64,000 bases of DNA from an uncultured Bacteroidaceae bacterium (GCA_905234735.1 CAJOJA010000001.1:107983-171982); one strand, 5' to 3'; positions 7,430 to 16,669 are shown, numbered from the stretch's first letter. Numbers and translations are program-made. Notes: generated by a model from the sequence alone, not told the origin.

Positions 7430-8224
7430 TTAGAACGTATAGCCTACACCAAGTTGAAGGGAGAGACGCCAGCTAGTTTTATTCCTGTAATAATAATAAG
7501 AGCTTGAATCAAAGTAGTCGTATTCTGGACCACCTTGCGCTGACAGGCCTGTTATAACATTAATATGCGGCTTTATACGGAATATCAATCCCCAGTCTAT
7601 TGCAACACCAGGATTACATTCATGACGATGACCATCATCATAATCATAATAGCGATAGAAATGGCACTCGACTCCAGAACCGAATCCAAACCCTATATAG
7701 CCATACATCGACTTTATGATGCGTCGAAGTCCGCCGATTGTAGCAGAACCGACTAAGTTACCTCCGTATCCACCAGGATATGTACCTACCATTCCCTTGC
7801 AAAACCAGCCCCAGTTATTGCCAATAAACTGGCCAAACATCACACCTCCTTCTACTGAATACTTATGTTCACTCATAAAATCGAAGCCGTGAGCCATCAT
7901 GGCACTTACGAAGAATTTATTTTGGTCAGTATGTTTCCTCCGCATCTCGAAGAGCAAGTCATTGTTTGCCCCCAAATTCAATGTCTTGCGCTTCATTCCC
8001 GGATAAGTGGCGGTCATACGCTTTAGATAACGTGGCACCTCGATAGAAAAGGTTCCGTCGGCATCCGTCACGGTGTTCTCAGCCCCGCCTGTGGCCTCAA
8101 TCTTTGCACCGGGTAAAGGATTGCCGTTCTTGTCAATAACTGTACCTTTAACTTCACGTACGTTTTGTGCATTAGCACCGATGGTTGCTCCTACCATGAG
8201 GAGCATAAGTAATGTTCTTTTCAT
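7430..8224 (-). CDS. Carboxypeptidase-regulatory-like domain plus predicted beta-barrel
   Basis: A 264-residue protein with signal peptide MKRTLLMLLMVGATIGANAQ, nearly identical to that of the next gene upstream. Residues 24-90 are a CarboxypepD_reg-like domain (VKGTVIDKNGNPLPGAKI ... DADGTFSIEVP). Residues 100-264 alternate aromatic and Gly residues and end in LQLGVGYTF, a terminal aromatic pattern typical of outer-membrane beta-barrels. A short His/Asp/Tyr-rich loop lies near 200 (YDYDDGHRHE). It is fourth in the five-gene train. The barrel half does not obviously match the barrel of the 8268 gene. Confidence 0.78.
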   Translation of the reverse strand: MKRTLLMLLMVGATIGANAQNVREVKGTVIDKNGNPLPGAKIEATGGAENTVTDADGTFSIEVPRYLKRMTATYPGMKRKTLNLGANNDLLFEMRRKHTDQNKFFVSAMMAHGFDFMSEHKYSVEGGVMFGQFIGNNWGWFCKGMVGTYPGGYGGNLVGSATIGGLRRIIKSMYGYIGFGFGSGVECHFYRYYDYDDGHRHECNPGVAIDWGLIFRIKPHINVITGLSAQGGPEYDYFDSSSYYYYRNKTSWRLSLQLGVGYTF

Positions 8225-8267
8225 AGTTTAAGCTATTATATGATTGTTGCCTTACCTGAGTTTGTAG

Positions 8268-9428
8268 TTATTGTTTCTTCTTATCCTTTATTATGAAGTG
8301 TAAATCACTCTTTCCATCCAGATTCAGTGTTTTCTTGTTGTTTCCATAGGAGGCTGTGGCCGACAGAAGCCATTTGGGAACCTCCAGAGTGAAAGTTCCA
8401 TCCGGCCCCGTATACGTGTTTTCGGCTCCGCCCGTGGCCTCCACCAGGGCACCGCTGATGGGATTGCCCGCTTTGTCGGTCACCAGACCGTGAATGGTTT
8501 TGGTCGATTGTGGATTGTCTGCTACGGCTGCAACCATCTTTGCACGCTGTTTGTTGTCACGGATAGTCTTCACCAAACCCTTGTTCGCGGTGCCCTTTTT
8601 CCCTAGATCACACGCCAGATAAAAGTAATTTGCCGATGTCTTTATTTTATCCCCATCATATTCCATATTTCTCCATTCGTGCTCATAGCCAAATCTCATT
8701 CGCTTATAGTACAGCCCGATGCCCACAGAATGCTTCATGCCAGAGCCACTGCGTAGGCTCGATCTGTAATTCGAATTGAGTTGTCCCCACCCGTAGCCCA
8801 CGTGGTAGAACGTGCCGAATCCCAAAAAACTCAACTTTGCCTTGGAAGACTTCGTAAACGGAGCAAACCATATAGATGGACCGATTGAGAACGTTTCATA
8901 CATCTGAGATTTATAATAACTATCCCTATATAATTCGGGAGAAAGTTCAAAGGCAGCATCAAGCCCGAACTTCAGTGCATTTGCAACTGGTTTCTTATGG
9001 AGATAAATAGTTCCACCGAATTCGATACCATATTTAAAACCGCCCGTAGAGGAAAAGTTGGATTTCCCCAATGATATCTTCAGATAAAGTGGAGAAGGCC
9101 AGTAACGTTTGCTAAGCCATCGATTATAGTCCTTTATGGGATCCATCCAAACCACCAGGTTGGATACGTTGGGAGGGAGCTTTCTTATCACGTCTGCATA
9201 GCCTTGATACTGTGCTCCAATGATATTCTTTTTCCCGGTTAATTCCAACTCATAAGCACCATCTGCATCCGTCACTGCGCTCCCGGCACTGCCCATGGCT
9301 CCAACCTTTGCTCCAGAGAGCGGATTACCATTCTGGTCTAACACGACACCTTTTACCGTACGCGTCGTTTGTGCCATAGCACAGATGGTTGCTCCTGCCA
9401 TGAGGAGCATAAGTAATGTTCTTTTCAT
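8268..9428 (-). CDS. Predicted beta-barrel flanked by two carboxypeptidase-regulatory-like domains
   Basis: A 386-residue exported protein (signal MKRTLLMLLMAGATICAMAQ). Domain order: CarboxypepD_reg-like (24-95, VKGVVLDQNGNPLSGAKV), a predicted beta-barrel (100-285), then a second CarboxypepD_reg-like domain (315-380, IHGLVTDKAGNPISGALV). The barrel shares patterns with the 323-residue protein of the other train at 15680: GPSI..APFT, FYH(V/I)GY, HS(V/I)G and GYEH. That makes the two trains related. The signal-peptide DNA is almost the same as in the 7430 gene, evidence of tandem duplication. Third gene of the train. Confidence 0.8.
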   Translation of the reverse strand: MKRTLLMLLMAGATICAMAQTTRTVKGVVLDQNGNPLSGAKVGAMGSAGSAVTDADGAYELELTGKKNIIGAQYQGYADVIRKLPPNVSNLVVWMDPIKDYNRWLSKRYWPSPLYLKISLGKSNFSSTGGFKYGIEFGGTIYLHKKPVANALKFGLDAAFELSPELYRDSYYKSQMYETFSIGPSIWFAPFTKSSKAKLSFLGFGTFYHVGYGWGQLNSNYRSSLRSGSGMKHSVGIGLYYKRMRFGYEHEWRNMEYDGDKIKTSANYFYLACDLGKKGTANKGLVKTIRDNKQRAKMVAAVADNPQSTKTIHGLVTDKAGNPISGALVEATGGAENTYTGPDGTFTLEVPKWLLSATASYGNNKKTLNLDGKSDLHFIIKDKKKQ

Positions 9429-9466
9429 GTTTTTGTTTTTTATTAAGTTATGAATGATTTAAAATA

Positions 9467-11455
9467 TTATCTGAGTTTCATCTTCCTCCATTTGTCACCC
9501 AACTCAAATCCAGCCGTTACGGTAGGAGTTTGTGCCTTATGGTTAACCAATTGAGACTGAAGGTTAACCTCGTGAGTCAAGTAGTCGCCCAACTGCTCCA
9601 GCGTGACGTTACCCTTGGTCTCCTGCAGTTTCTTGAGCAGGAAGTAGGTGAATAGCCCATGCTTCTGCTCCTCGTAGGGAAGTGCGGTTTCCTTATTCGA
9701 TGTGGCACTGAAGATTATCATATTACCTTGGGTCTCACCCGGTTCCGAGTCTATTTCCACACCGCGTGCATTAGCTATCATGCCACCACCACGGGCAGAA
9801 CCGCTGAAACAGGCATCGAGGAACACACAGACTTTCTGTGCGCCCAACGAACCCAGGTCTTCATAAAGTTTATTAAGCGAAAGATACCCATCTGTACTTT
9901 CCCCCGTTCCATCAACAGGCATTAAAAAAGATTCGTGGGTTGCTGCGTCGGGAACTCCATGCCCCGCATAGTAAAAGATAACACTGAAAGGTTCCCGACA
10001 AGCTTTAGCGATGCCCTTAACATCCCTCAATGCCCCAAGCATTTTCAAGGAAGTCGTGTTCTCATAGGTGCGGATATTCGACTTGGGCATACCAAGCACT
10101 TTATTGCAATATTCAGCAAACATCCGCCCGTCGTTTAAGGCCATGGGGACGTTCTTTCCTGATTCAATGTAGTTCTCATTGGCAATGATGACAGCAAAAG
10201 TCAGGTTGTTGTTGGTTTTGTTTTCGGGGATGTTGATGTCGACATCAGACACGGCACGCGGACCTGTCGTCGGTTGGGGGGTAACAGGCGTTGGGCCAAC
10301 CGGTGATGGAGTAATAGGTGATGGCACATTGATTGCCACGACGTTATTATCTCTCGCAGTATTTATATCGTCCATAAGTGTGGGCTGTACGGATTTGTCT
10401 ACGGAGCGTATACCCAGTGCGGCTAATTTGCCATTCATATCCTGTAGCTTCGCACTTTCGCCCAACAGGCTGTAAACATTGGCCAAGGCACAGGCGTACT
10501 TCACGGACAGTGGGTCGGAAGCCATGATACTCCTTAACAGCGGTTCAGCAGCGCGGAAGTGCTCCTCGGCCTTGCGCTTGCCGCTCTTGCCCAGCATCCA
10601 CGACTGCACGCCTGCATTGTAATAGTCCTGTGCCAGATGCTTGGCAACCTCCAGGCTTTGCGGTTTTCGTTGCTGAATGGTACGATAGCATTCGATGGCC
10701 TGTTCAAACCGCCCACTCTTCTCGTATGCCATTCCCTGCAGGTTCAGCAGAGCTTCGTCGGTGGGGCGCAATGCAAGTGCCTTGGTCAGGTAGGGTTGCA
10801 TACCATCCATATCCCCCAAATCCTGATAGGCGTTGATGATGGTAGAGAGCATGGACAGATTGGAGGGGTACTGTCGCAGGCCCTCGGTCAGGAACTGTTT
10901 AGCATTGGCATAGTCCTTCTGCTCGTAGTAAGCCAGACCGATGCTGGCGAATGCCTCTTCACGCCCTCCGGCATCGCCTGTGGTCAGATAGGCATAGAGG
11001 TAAGGGATGGCTTTGGCATGTTCTCGTCTGTTCCATGTCCCAGAGGCGGCAAAGCGGGCCAGTTGGGCGTAGTTTGCTCCACGGGGCAGGTTCTCGCTTT
11101 GCATGGCTGGCAACACCGACAGGCTGATGTATGCCTGGGCAAACTGCAGGGCATGTGCCTGGTCGTTTCGCCCTGTGTAGTAGAAGGCTCCGTCTTGCAG
11201 TCCGGCATAGATTTCCTTCAGGACGGCTTTGGCCTGGGCATGATAGACCGTCTGCGAGGCATCGGAAAGCACCCTGGTATATTCCTCGTAGCATTGATAA
11301 AGTGACGAATAGGCTGCACTCTCCTGTCCGCTGCTTTTGTAGCGGGTGTATTGGTCATAATAGTTGGCTCCGGCTGTGGCATTTTGGGCATGCGCGGATG
11401 GGCTTCCCATCAAGCATAGCCCTGTGAGTAACGTGATAAATGCGGAACGTTTCAT
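9467..11455 (-). CDS. Exported TPR protein with C-terminal caspase-like (C14) peptidase domain
   Basis: A 662-residue exported protein (signal MKRSAFITLLTGLCLMGSPSAHAQ). Residues about 140-330 hold TPR-like helices. A Pro/Thr linker (378-400) leads to a caspase-fold domain (418-655) starting TFAVIIANENY. The His-Cys dyad is complete: His499 in YYAGHG and Cys549 in FLDACFSG; FSATSNKETA and HGLFTYFLLKKL are further family marks. Expected activity is a periplasmic or surface cysteine endopeptidase; specificity is unknown. I prefer the ATG at 11455 over the TTG two codons upstream. It follows the propeller gene by 14 bases. Confidence 0.88.
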   Translation of the reverse strand: MKRSAFITLLTGLCLMGSPSAHAQNATAGANYYDQYTRYKSSGQESAAYSSLYQCYEEYTRVLSDASQTVYHAQAKAVLKEIYAGLQDGAFYYTGRNDQAHALQFAQAYISLSVLPAMQSENLPRGANYAQLARFAASGTWNRREHAKAIPYLYAYLTTGDAGGREEAFASIGLAYYEQKDYANAKQFLTEGLRQYPSNLSMLSTIINAYQDLGDMDGMQPYLTKALALRPTDEALLNLQGMAYEKSGRFEQAIECYRTIQQRKPQSLEVAKHLAQDYYNAGVQSWMLGKSGKRKAEEHFRAAEPLLRSIMASDPLSVKYACALANVYSLLGESAKLQDMNGKLAALGIRSVDKSVQPTLMDDINTARDNNVVAINVPSPITPSPVGPTPVTPQPTTGPRAVSDVDINIPENKTNNNLTFAVIIANENYIESGKNVPMALNDGRMFAEYCNKVLGMPKSNIRTYENTTSLKMLGALRDVKGIAKACREPFSVIFYYAGHGVPDAATHESFLMPVDGTGESTDGYLSLNKLYEDLGSLGAQKVCVFLDACFSGSARGGGMIANARGVEIDSEPGETQGNMIIFSATSNKETALPYEEQKHGLFTYFLLKKLQETKGNVTLEQLGDYLTHEVNLQSQLVNHKAQTPTVTAGFELGDKWRKMKLR

Positions 11456-11469
11456 ATTCAAGTATGGTA

Positions 11470-13548
11470 TTAGAAAGCATCTACAAATGTGAATTCAACA
11501 TTGATGCGACGGAACTCTCCTCCCGTGCCCTCGGCCAATTCTATCTTATATATATAGGATGTGTTCATGGTCAGCAAACTGGTCAGGTTTCTTTGGATGT
11601 AGTCCTTCACACCCGCAGCACGCAGGAAAGCCAGCTGTTCGTTGGTGCGTATGCCTGTCTTTGAGGTTACGGTCATTGTGTTTAATGCACCGTCGAGGTA
11701 ATAGGGTTCTCCCTCGATGTCGCCGTAGCAGCCATTGTAGGGGATGGTTCCAGTAATTTTCAGTGCATCGGCAGAACCAGTCATGCGAATCTCTACACGT
11801 TTGCCTGCGCGGATATACTGCTGGAAGTCTTTCTCGAATGCCCGCATAACAATCTTTAGCATCGATTCGGCAGCATGAGATTCTTTGAGGACATACTTGC
11901 CAGGAGCGAAGTCTTCGTGGGCGGAATAGCGTCCTTCAACTGTGTAACCAAACCGTACCTTGTAATTATTGATACGTTCTCCATCGGCATTAAACGCTGG
12001 AACGACGTTGGTGCTCACCTCTATTTTCGTGTGGTCGGAAATCAGGTTATCGCGCTTGGCCATCGAGATGATGTCCTCCTTGATGGCTTGCAATTTGACA
12101 TCCTCCATGCTCGACTGCTGTACCAGCTCGATGGGTACGAAGTTGTCGTCGGAGAGCAGATAGTCGAGCGACTGGCGCGAGAGGTTGTTGAACTCGTAGG
12201 TCTTGCCTGTTTGTTTGTTGTAGACCAGGGCGTATGTCATTTCGAAGTGGTCGTCCTTCGTCAGCCCATAGACCACGTTGCGAAATTCCAAAGCTCCAGT
12301 GTCGGAGAATGTCGTCACCTCATTCTCTGGTACGGTCAGATAGATTGGCGACATGTTATCGAAAGAGAGCGACAACATATTGGTCTCCTTGTTATAGCTG
12401 CCAAGTGTAATGGTAGAGGTGCTCAACAGATCTCCTGCCATGCGGGTTGCAATTTCCTGCTCGAAAAGCAGGGCCTGCTGCATGCGCGTTTCATCATTCA
12501 CACGAGCATGGTATTCTGCATCGGTTTCACCCGGACGAATCTTTGACCATTCGTTCATACGCAAACTCAGTTCGTCGGCCAACAGACGGGTATAGTTGGG
12601 AATCAAACCTTTCAACACTTTATATTTGATGGAACTATTTGTGTTGTAACTCAAGTATACCTGTTGCTTACCATCCTGCAAGTACCGAACATAACTGAGA
12701 CCACCATCCTCGTCTGCCAGTCTGGGACGATCGTCGGCATCATTGAAGTTCACGAAGACCAGATTGCGGTCGCCAGATAGTATTGTAGCATACTTCCCGT
12801 CGGGATGGAAGTCGAAACTGCGGGGTTCGCCCAAATTCGAAAATGTGAGTGTTGGTTTGAACGTGCGTGTATCATATATGGTCAGCACACCATCGGCCGT
12901 CAGCACACCCAATCGAGAGGTATCGAGGGAAAAACGTATGCAGACAATACTGCTCGGCATTGTCCAAGAACTGCGTACGGCCCCGGTTTCCTGATTCAAA
13001 ATGGCAATACCACCCGTACTGGACATGGCTATGAAGTATCCATTCGGGCTACACTCCATTTGTAAGGGGACAATGGGAAGAGTGTGATTGGCAGTCTCCG
13101 TGTATTGCCGGGTTTCGTAAACATGGAGTTGCTGGCCGTCTGCAACGAAGAAACGACGACTGTCGGCAGCGTATGCAATGGCCGTGGGCGATGTGAGTTC
13201 CGCAAAACGGTGCAATTCCTTTTGCTGCCAGGCATCCAGTATCTGTACAATTACTTTCTGCTTCTTCTGACTCAACAGGGCATAGCACGCGCCAGCGGGG
13301 TTAAACTTCAGGCTAACAATATTGTAGGCAGCCGAACCGATTGAAAATCCTTTCAAGTTATACACACTGGTGCCGTTGTAGCAATAAGTGGAATAAAGGT
13401 AATTGTCGGCTCCCGTTGGTTTAACCGGTTGGCGGTAGTTGAGGTTCTTGCCCACTTCCACATGGCTATTCTGTGCCGTTGCCGCACTGGGGGCGAGAGC
13501 AAAAAGGAGCAACGAGAGGACTCCTAGATGTGCAGACCTTTTCATCAT
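11470..13548 (-). CDS. Exported WD40/propeller-like protein with unknown C-terminal half
   Basis: A 692-residue exported protein (signal ends SAATAQ near 26). Residues about 60-310 show repeated beta-blade patterns of a WD40-like propeller (VSLKFNPAGACYALLSQ, IRFSLDTSRLGVLTADGVLTIYDT, FDFHPDGKYATILSGD). Residues 330-690 contain no domain I can name. The end (YIYKIELAEGTGGEFRRINVEFTFVDAF) resembles the last strand of OmpA-like domains, but this is weak. Lead gene of the five-gene train, 14 bases before the TPR-caspase gene; propeller and TPR parts suggest protein-protein contacts that recruit or control the peptidase (inference). Confidence 0.75.
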   Translation of the reverse strand: MMKRSAHLGVLSLLLFALAPSAATAQNSHVEVGKNLNYRQPVKPTGADNYLYSTYCYNGTSVYNLKGFSIGSAAYNIVSLKFNPAGACYALLSQKKQKVIVQILDAWQQKELHRFAELTSPTAIAYAADSRRFFVADGQQLHVYETRQYTETANHTLPIVPLQMECSPNGYFIAMSSTGGIAILNQETGAVRSSWTMPSSIVCIRFSLDTSRLGVLTADGVLTIYDTRTFKPTLTFSNLGEPRSFDFHPDGKYATILSGDRNLVFVNFNDADDRPRLADEDGGLSYVRYLQDGKQQVYLSYNTNSSIKYKVLKGLIPNYTRLLADELSLRMNEWSKIRPGETDAEYHARVNDETRMQQALLFEQEIATRMAGDLLSTSTITLGSYNKETNMLSLSFDNMSPIYLTVPENEVTTFSDTGALEFRNVVYGLTKDDHFEMTYALVYNKQTGKTYEFNNLSRQSLDYLLSDDNFVPIELVQQSSMEDVKLQAIKEDIISMAKRDNLISDHTKIEVSTNVVPAFNADGERINNYKVRFGYTVEGRYSAHEDFAPGKYVLKESHAAESMLKIVMRAFEKDFQQYIRAGKRVEIRMTGSADALKITGTIPYNGCYGDIEGEPYYLDGALNTMTVTSKTGIRTNEQLAFLRAAGVKDYIQRNLTSLLTMNTSYIYKIELAEGTGGEFRRINVEFTFVDAF

Positions 13549-13598
13549 TCAATGTCTTTCTGCACCATGGCCCCAATGGTGATAGTTGTGATTTCACG

Positions 13599-13733
13599 TT
13601 AACGCTTACATACATATAAAAAACGTGGAGCCAGTCTCTTGCCCAGTCCACGGTATAAAGGCCTTCGCATTGCCCTGTCTATCGAACTGAGCAACGCCGA
13701 AAGCCCCACGATGATGCATATACTAACACCCAT
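13599..13733 (-). CDS. Possible 44-residue membrane peptide
   Basis: The frame starts MGVSICIIVGLSALLSSIDR, one hydrophobic segment, and continues with a strongly basic tail (RRPLYRGLGKRLAPRFLYVCKR). That pattern fits a small inner-membrane peptide, but chance frames can look similar. It lies in the leader of the five-gene train, on the same strand. No ribosome-binding site decides the start. Confidence 0.22.
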   Translation of the reverse strand: MGVSICIIVGLSALLSSIDRAMRRPLYRGLGKRLAPRFLYVCKR

Positions 13734-13916
13734 ACCATATATGATATAGGCATATATACATCCCTGCGGGCGTTCTTTGTTGCTTTGTTTTGATAGACAT
13801 GTAGAGTTTGCGAAGTTCTTATACCGTCAAACCAAAGCGTAAGATACGCCTTTCCATAATGTATGTGTCGCCCCGCCTCTGCCCCGACGGACCTTCGGCA
13901 TATGGGTTGACAAGCA

Positions 13917-13924
13917 CAAAGTTA
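13917..13924 (-). promoter_or_regulatory. Candidate -7 box for the five-gene train
   Basis: The minus strand reads TAACTTTG. If used, the leader to the propeller gene would be about 360 bases, which is long. Confidence 0.35.
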
Positions 13925-14017
13925 AGAAATATTTATGAATTAGAAGTTAAATTATATAAAAAAAATGAAAAAAGCGCATTATTATGCTATATATCAGGCC
14001 TTACATGGTCCTGGCTT

Positions 14018-14131
14018 AATCGATACGTCGACGGAGCTCCGACGATACGACGACGAGGCCCCGACGACGTATCGTCGGAGCCCCAACCTATCAACGTGTG
14101 CGCATGTAGGCGCATGCGCGTGTTTCCTAAT
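14018..14131. repeat. GC-rich palindromic-word tract 2
   Basis: CTCCGACGATACG (14037-14049) pairs exactly with CGTATCGTCGGAG (14068-14080). CGGAGCTCCG and GCGCATGCGC are perfect short palindromes nearby. The word ACGACGAGGC recurs near 53090. Confidence 0.6.
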
Positions 14132-14146
14132 TAATGTTGTGTTCGC

Positions 14147-15637
14147 TTAGAACCGCATAGAGCGCCAGATATCGGTGATGTTCTCCGAGGTGTTGGTGGC
14201 AGGGGTCTGGTTCTTGCGCAACTTCAGGTCGCGGGCCTTCTCAGATACTTGCTTGGTGAGCATGTCAGAGAGTTCGCCGAAACTGATGTTGCCGTAGGAA
14301 GAGCCGATGGCGTTGAGCAGATAGTAGGTGAACAGGCCGTGACCCTCCTCGGGGTAGCCCTGGGCAGTCTCGTTGCCCTGAGCTGCGGAGAAGACAATAA
14401 CGGAGCCTTCGCCGAGGGTAGCCTCCTCAGCATCTACTTCGACTCCACGCAGACCCTCAGTGACGCCTTCGCTGTCGCGGTTGACACCACTGAAGCAGGC
14501 ATCCAGGAAGACGCTGGTCTGACGGAAGGCCATGTTACCCAGGCGGCGGTAGAACTCGTCAAGGGCTATGCCGCGCTGGGGGGCTGTTCCACGCACGTCG
14601 GTGGGCAGGAGGTAGGCCTTGTTGTGGTCCTTGACATCGGGCACTCCGTGACCAGCATAGTAGACGATGAGGTTCTTCTCGAAGCGGTTGGGTATCTTCT
14701 CGAGCCAATCAGTGAGCTCCTCCTCCAGAATCATCTGCTTGGTGGCATCCTCGCTAACGTGAATGTTGACGGAGGGAATGCCGAGTGTCTTTTTGCAGTA
14801 GTCGCTGAAGACGCGTGCGTCGTGGATGGCGTAGGGTACGTCGGAGACGAAGCGGTAGTTCTGGTTGCCGATGACGAGGGCGTAGGTCTCGGTGCGTGAA
14901 AAGTTGTTGACAGGGATGATGGAGTCAACGGAGGAAGTCATGTAGTCGTAGTCGACGGTGTAGGACTGTACGCCCTCTTTGATGGCAGAGGGGGCAATGC
15001 CGTACTCGGAGCAGTTCTCCTTGTTGATGTAGGGAGGCAGGCGCAGTATCTCGCCAGTATAGAGCGAGTGGCGCACTTCATCGTCGACCTTCACTTCGCT
15101 GGCGAAGGCATAGTGGCCGAGCAAGGCCGTGGGAGCCACCTCGAGCGACGTGAGCCCGGTGCAGGACACGAAGCCCTGAATGCCTACGCGGCAGTGGTCG
15201 GGAATCTTCACTGTGGTCAGTGCCGTGCAGTTGGCGAAGGCGATGGTCTCGATCTTCTGTAACTGCTGAGGCAGAGAGATGGTGCGCAGGCGCTGGCAGT
15301 TCATGAAGGCGCCCCAGCCTATCTCCTGCAGGTCGGTGCCCTGAAAGACTACTTCCTGCAGCTTGTCACAGTTGGCAAAGGCGCACGAACCGATGGCCGT
15401 GATGCCGGCACCGATTTCGACACGCTTCACATTGAGGCGCTTCTTGCGCCAGGGGGCGATGTTACGCGCAACGTCATAGTTGTCGATGCGCATGCTGAAG
15501 CCTTTTTTGTTCACGTTTTGTATGGAGAGGGTGTAGCCGTCGAAGGTCCACTTCACGTCCTCGCCGCAACGGCCTTCCTGTGACATGACAGGAAGGGCGA
15601 GAAAGACCATCAGGGTCAAGAAAATATATCTTTTCAT
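14147..15637 (-). CDS. Exported leucine-rich-repeat plus caspase-like (C14) peptidase
   Basis: A 496-residue exported protein (signal MKRYIFLTLMVFLALPVMSQ). Residues about 65-185 are BspA-type LRR_5 repeats (ITAIGSCAFANCDKLQEVVF, LQKIETIAFANCTALTTVKI). The caspase domain occupies 250-490, beginning TYALVIGNQNY. The catalytic pair is intact: His330 in YYAGHG and Cys381 in FLDACFSG. The repeats probably bind a target or partner, while the peptidase domain closely resembles that of the TPR-caspase in the neighbouring train. It is the last gene of an eight-gene minus-strand train (gaps of at most 42 bases, one overlap). Confidence 0.88.
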   Translation of the reverse strand: MKRYIFLTLMVFLALPVMSQEGRCGEDVKWTFDGYTLSIQNVNKKGFSMRIDNYDVARNIAPWRKKRLNVKRVEIGAGITAIGSCAFANCDKLQEVVFQGTDLQEIGWGAFMNCQRLRTISLPQQLQKIETIAFANCTALTTVKIPDHCRVGIQGFVSCTGLTSLEVAPTALLGHYAFASEVKVDDEVRHSLYTGEILRLPPYINKENCSEYGIAPSAIKEGVQSYTVDYDYMTSSVDSIIPVNNFSRTETYALVIGNQNYRFVSDVPYAIHDARVFSDYCKKTLGIPSVNIHVSEDATKQMILEEELTDWLEKIPNRFEKNLIVYYAGHGVPDVKDHNKAYLLPTDVRGTAPQRGIALDEFYRRLGNMAFRQTSVFLDACFSGVNRDSEGVTEGLRGVEVDAEEATLGEGSVIVFSAAQGNETAQGYPEEGHGLFTYYLLNAIGSSYGNISFGELSDMLTKQVSEKARDLKLRKNQTPATNTSENITDIWRSMRF

Positions 15638-15679
15638 AGTTGTTGTGTTAGATGGTAAATGATAAAGGAGTTAATGCAT

Positions 15680-16645
15680 TTACTTGCCGAAGCGGTAGGT
15701 GAGATAGACGCGATTGGTGGTGGTGTCAAACTTATACCATTTATTCTCGAAATCGTCATCACCTATGTTTTTGAACTTATACTTGCCCATAGTATGTTCG
15801 TACCCCATACCGATGCGCTTCCACGTCACGTTGAAACCTATAGAGTGGTACAGGCCGTGACCAAGCATGAACTGGATGTGATTGCGGGCCTCGAGAGCGG
15901 AAAGGTCGAGTGTTTCAAGCAAATCATACAGAACGTCCTCTTCTTTTTGGGGATTGAATAGCATGAACGAGGCACGGTAGCCGATGTGGTAATAGACATT
16001 GAATTTCAGAAAATGAAGCCCACGCGCCCCGTTGAGATGGGTGAAAGGTGCCACGGTAATCGACGGACCAAGGTTCATACCATAGGTAATTCGGAACTTC
16101 TTGCTGTTCCAGTGAGGATAGTAGAATTCCTTTGTCTTGTTATTATCGTCCTTCGCCATATAGGTTTCATCACTGTCGTAGATATACTTACCTTCGTTTT
16201 CCGCCTCATAGTAGTCGAAACTGAGGTCCATACCCGTAAAGTCGATATTGAACTGAACCATTTGGGCGATGGGCTTGTGCAGTTTGATGTTCTTTCCGGC
16301 CATGAGGGAGAGGCCATATTTGCGACTGAACATGGGGACAATTCCCTTATTGTATCCAGTCAACCCCAACCCAGTTTCATAGTCCTCGGTTGGATTCAGC
16401 GTGCTCTTCGTGTGGTACGCCAGATTGAAATAACCACGATTGGCCCACACCTTAGCATAATGCCCCGCCTGGGCCGAACGGTTGGTCACCATCTGCTGCG
16501 TGCGGACGATGTCCTTGATGGTGGTGATTTCCACGGAATCCTCCTTCCAGTCAATATTGGCCAGACGATTGTCCTTCTCGTCGGTCTGGCCCATCGAGGG
16601 CAAGAGGAAGAGGGAAGCAATCGCGGTTGCTAAAAACTTTCTCAT
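15680..16645 (-). CDS. Predicted outer-membrane beta-barrel
   Basis: A 321-residue exported protein (signal MRKFLATAIASLFLLPSMGQ). The mature part has alternating aromatic strands and ends VYLTYRFGK, like an outer-membrane barrel. GPSITVAPFTHL, VYYHIGYR, YHSIGFNVTWKRIGMGYEH and the end match the barrel of the 8268 protein in the other train. A C-terminal carboxypeptidase-regulatory-like domain is absent here. I use ATG 16645; a TTG two codons upstream is also open. Preceded by the DUF4384-like gene at 24 bases. Confidence 0.75.
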   Translation of the reverse strand: MRKFLATAIASLFLLPSMGQTDEKDNRLANIDWKEDSVEITTIKDIVRTQQMVTNRSAQAGHYAKVWANRGYFNLAYHTKSTLNPTEDYETGLGLTGYNKGIVPMFSRKYGLSLMAGKNIKLHKPIAQMVQFNIDFTGMDLSFDYYEAENEGKYIYDSDETYMAKDDNNKTKEFYYPHWNSKKFRITYGMNLGPSITVAPFTHLNGARGLHFLKFNVYYHIGYRASFMLFNPQKEEDVLYDLLETLDLSALEARNHIQFMLGHGLYHSIGFNVTWKRIGMGYEHTMGKYKFKNIGDDDFENKWYKFDTTTNRVYLTYRFGK

Positions 16646-16669
16646 AGACAAAATCTTTTAGGTTTACGG

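Larger units (their letters stand above)
13549..14146. other. 598-base spacer between the two gene trains
   Basis: The spacer holds a candidate promoter box, a possible 44-codon frame, and a GC-rich palindromic tract next to the last gene of the second train. An AT-rich stretch lies at 13915-13990. I found no terminator with a clear U-run and no RNA gene. Confidence 0.5.

Noticed and set aside
13808..14134. Plus-strand 108-residue frame in the spacer between trains
   Set aside because: Its composition changes with the underlying AT- and GC-rich repeats; no domain and no start signal.
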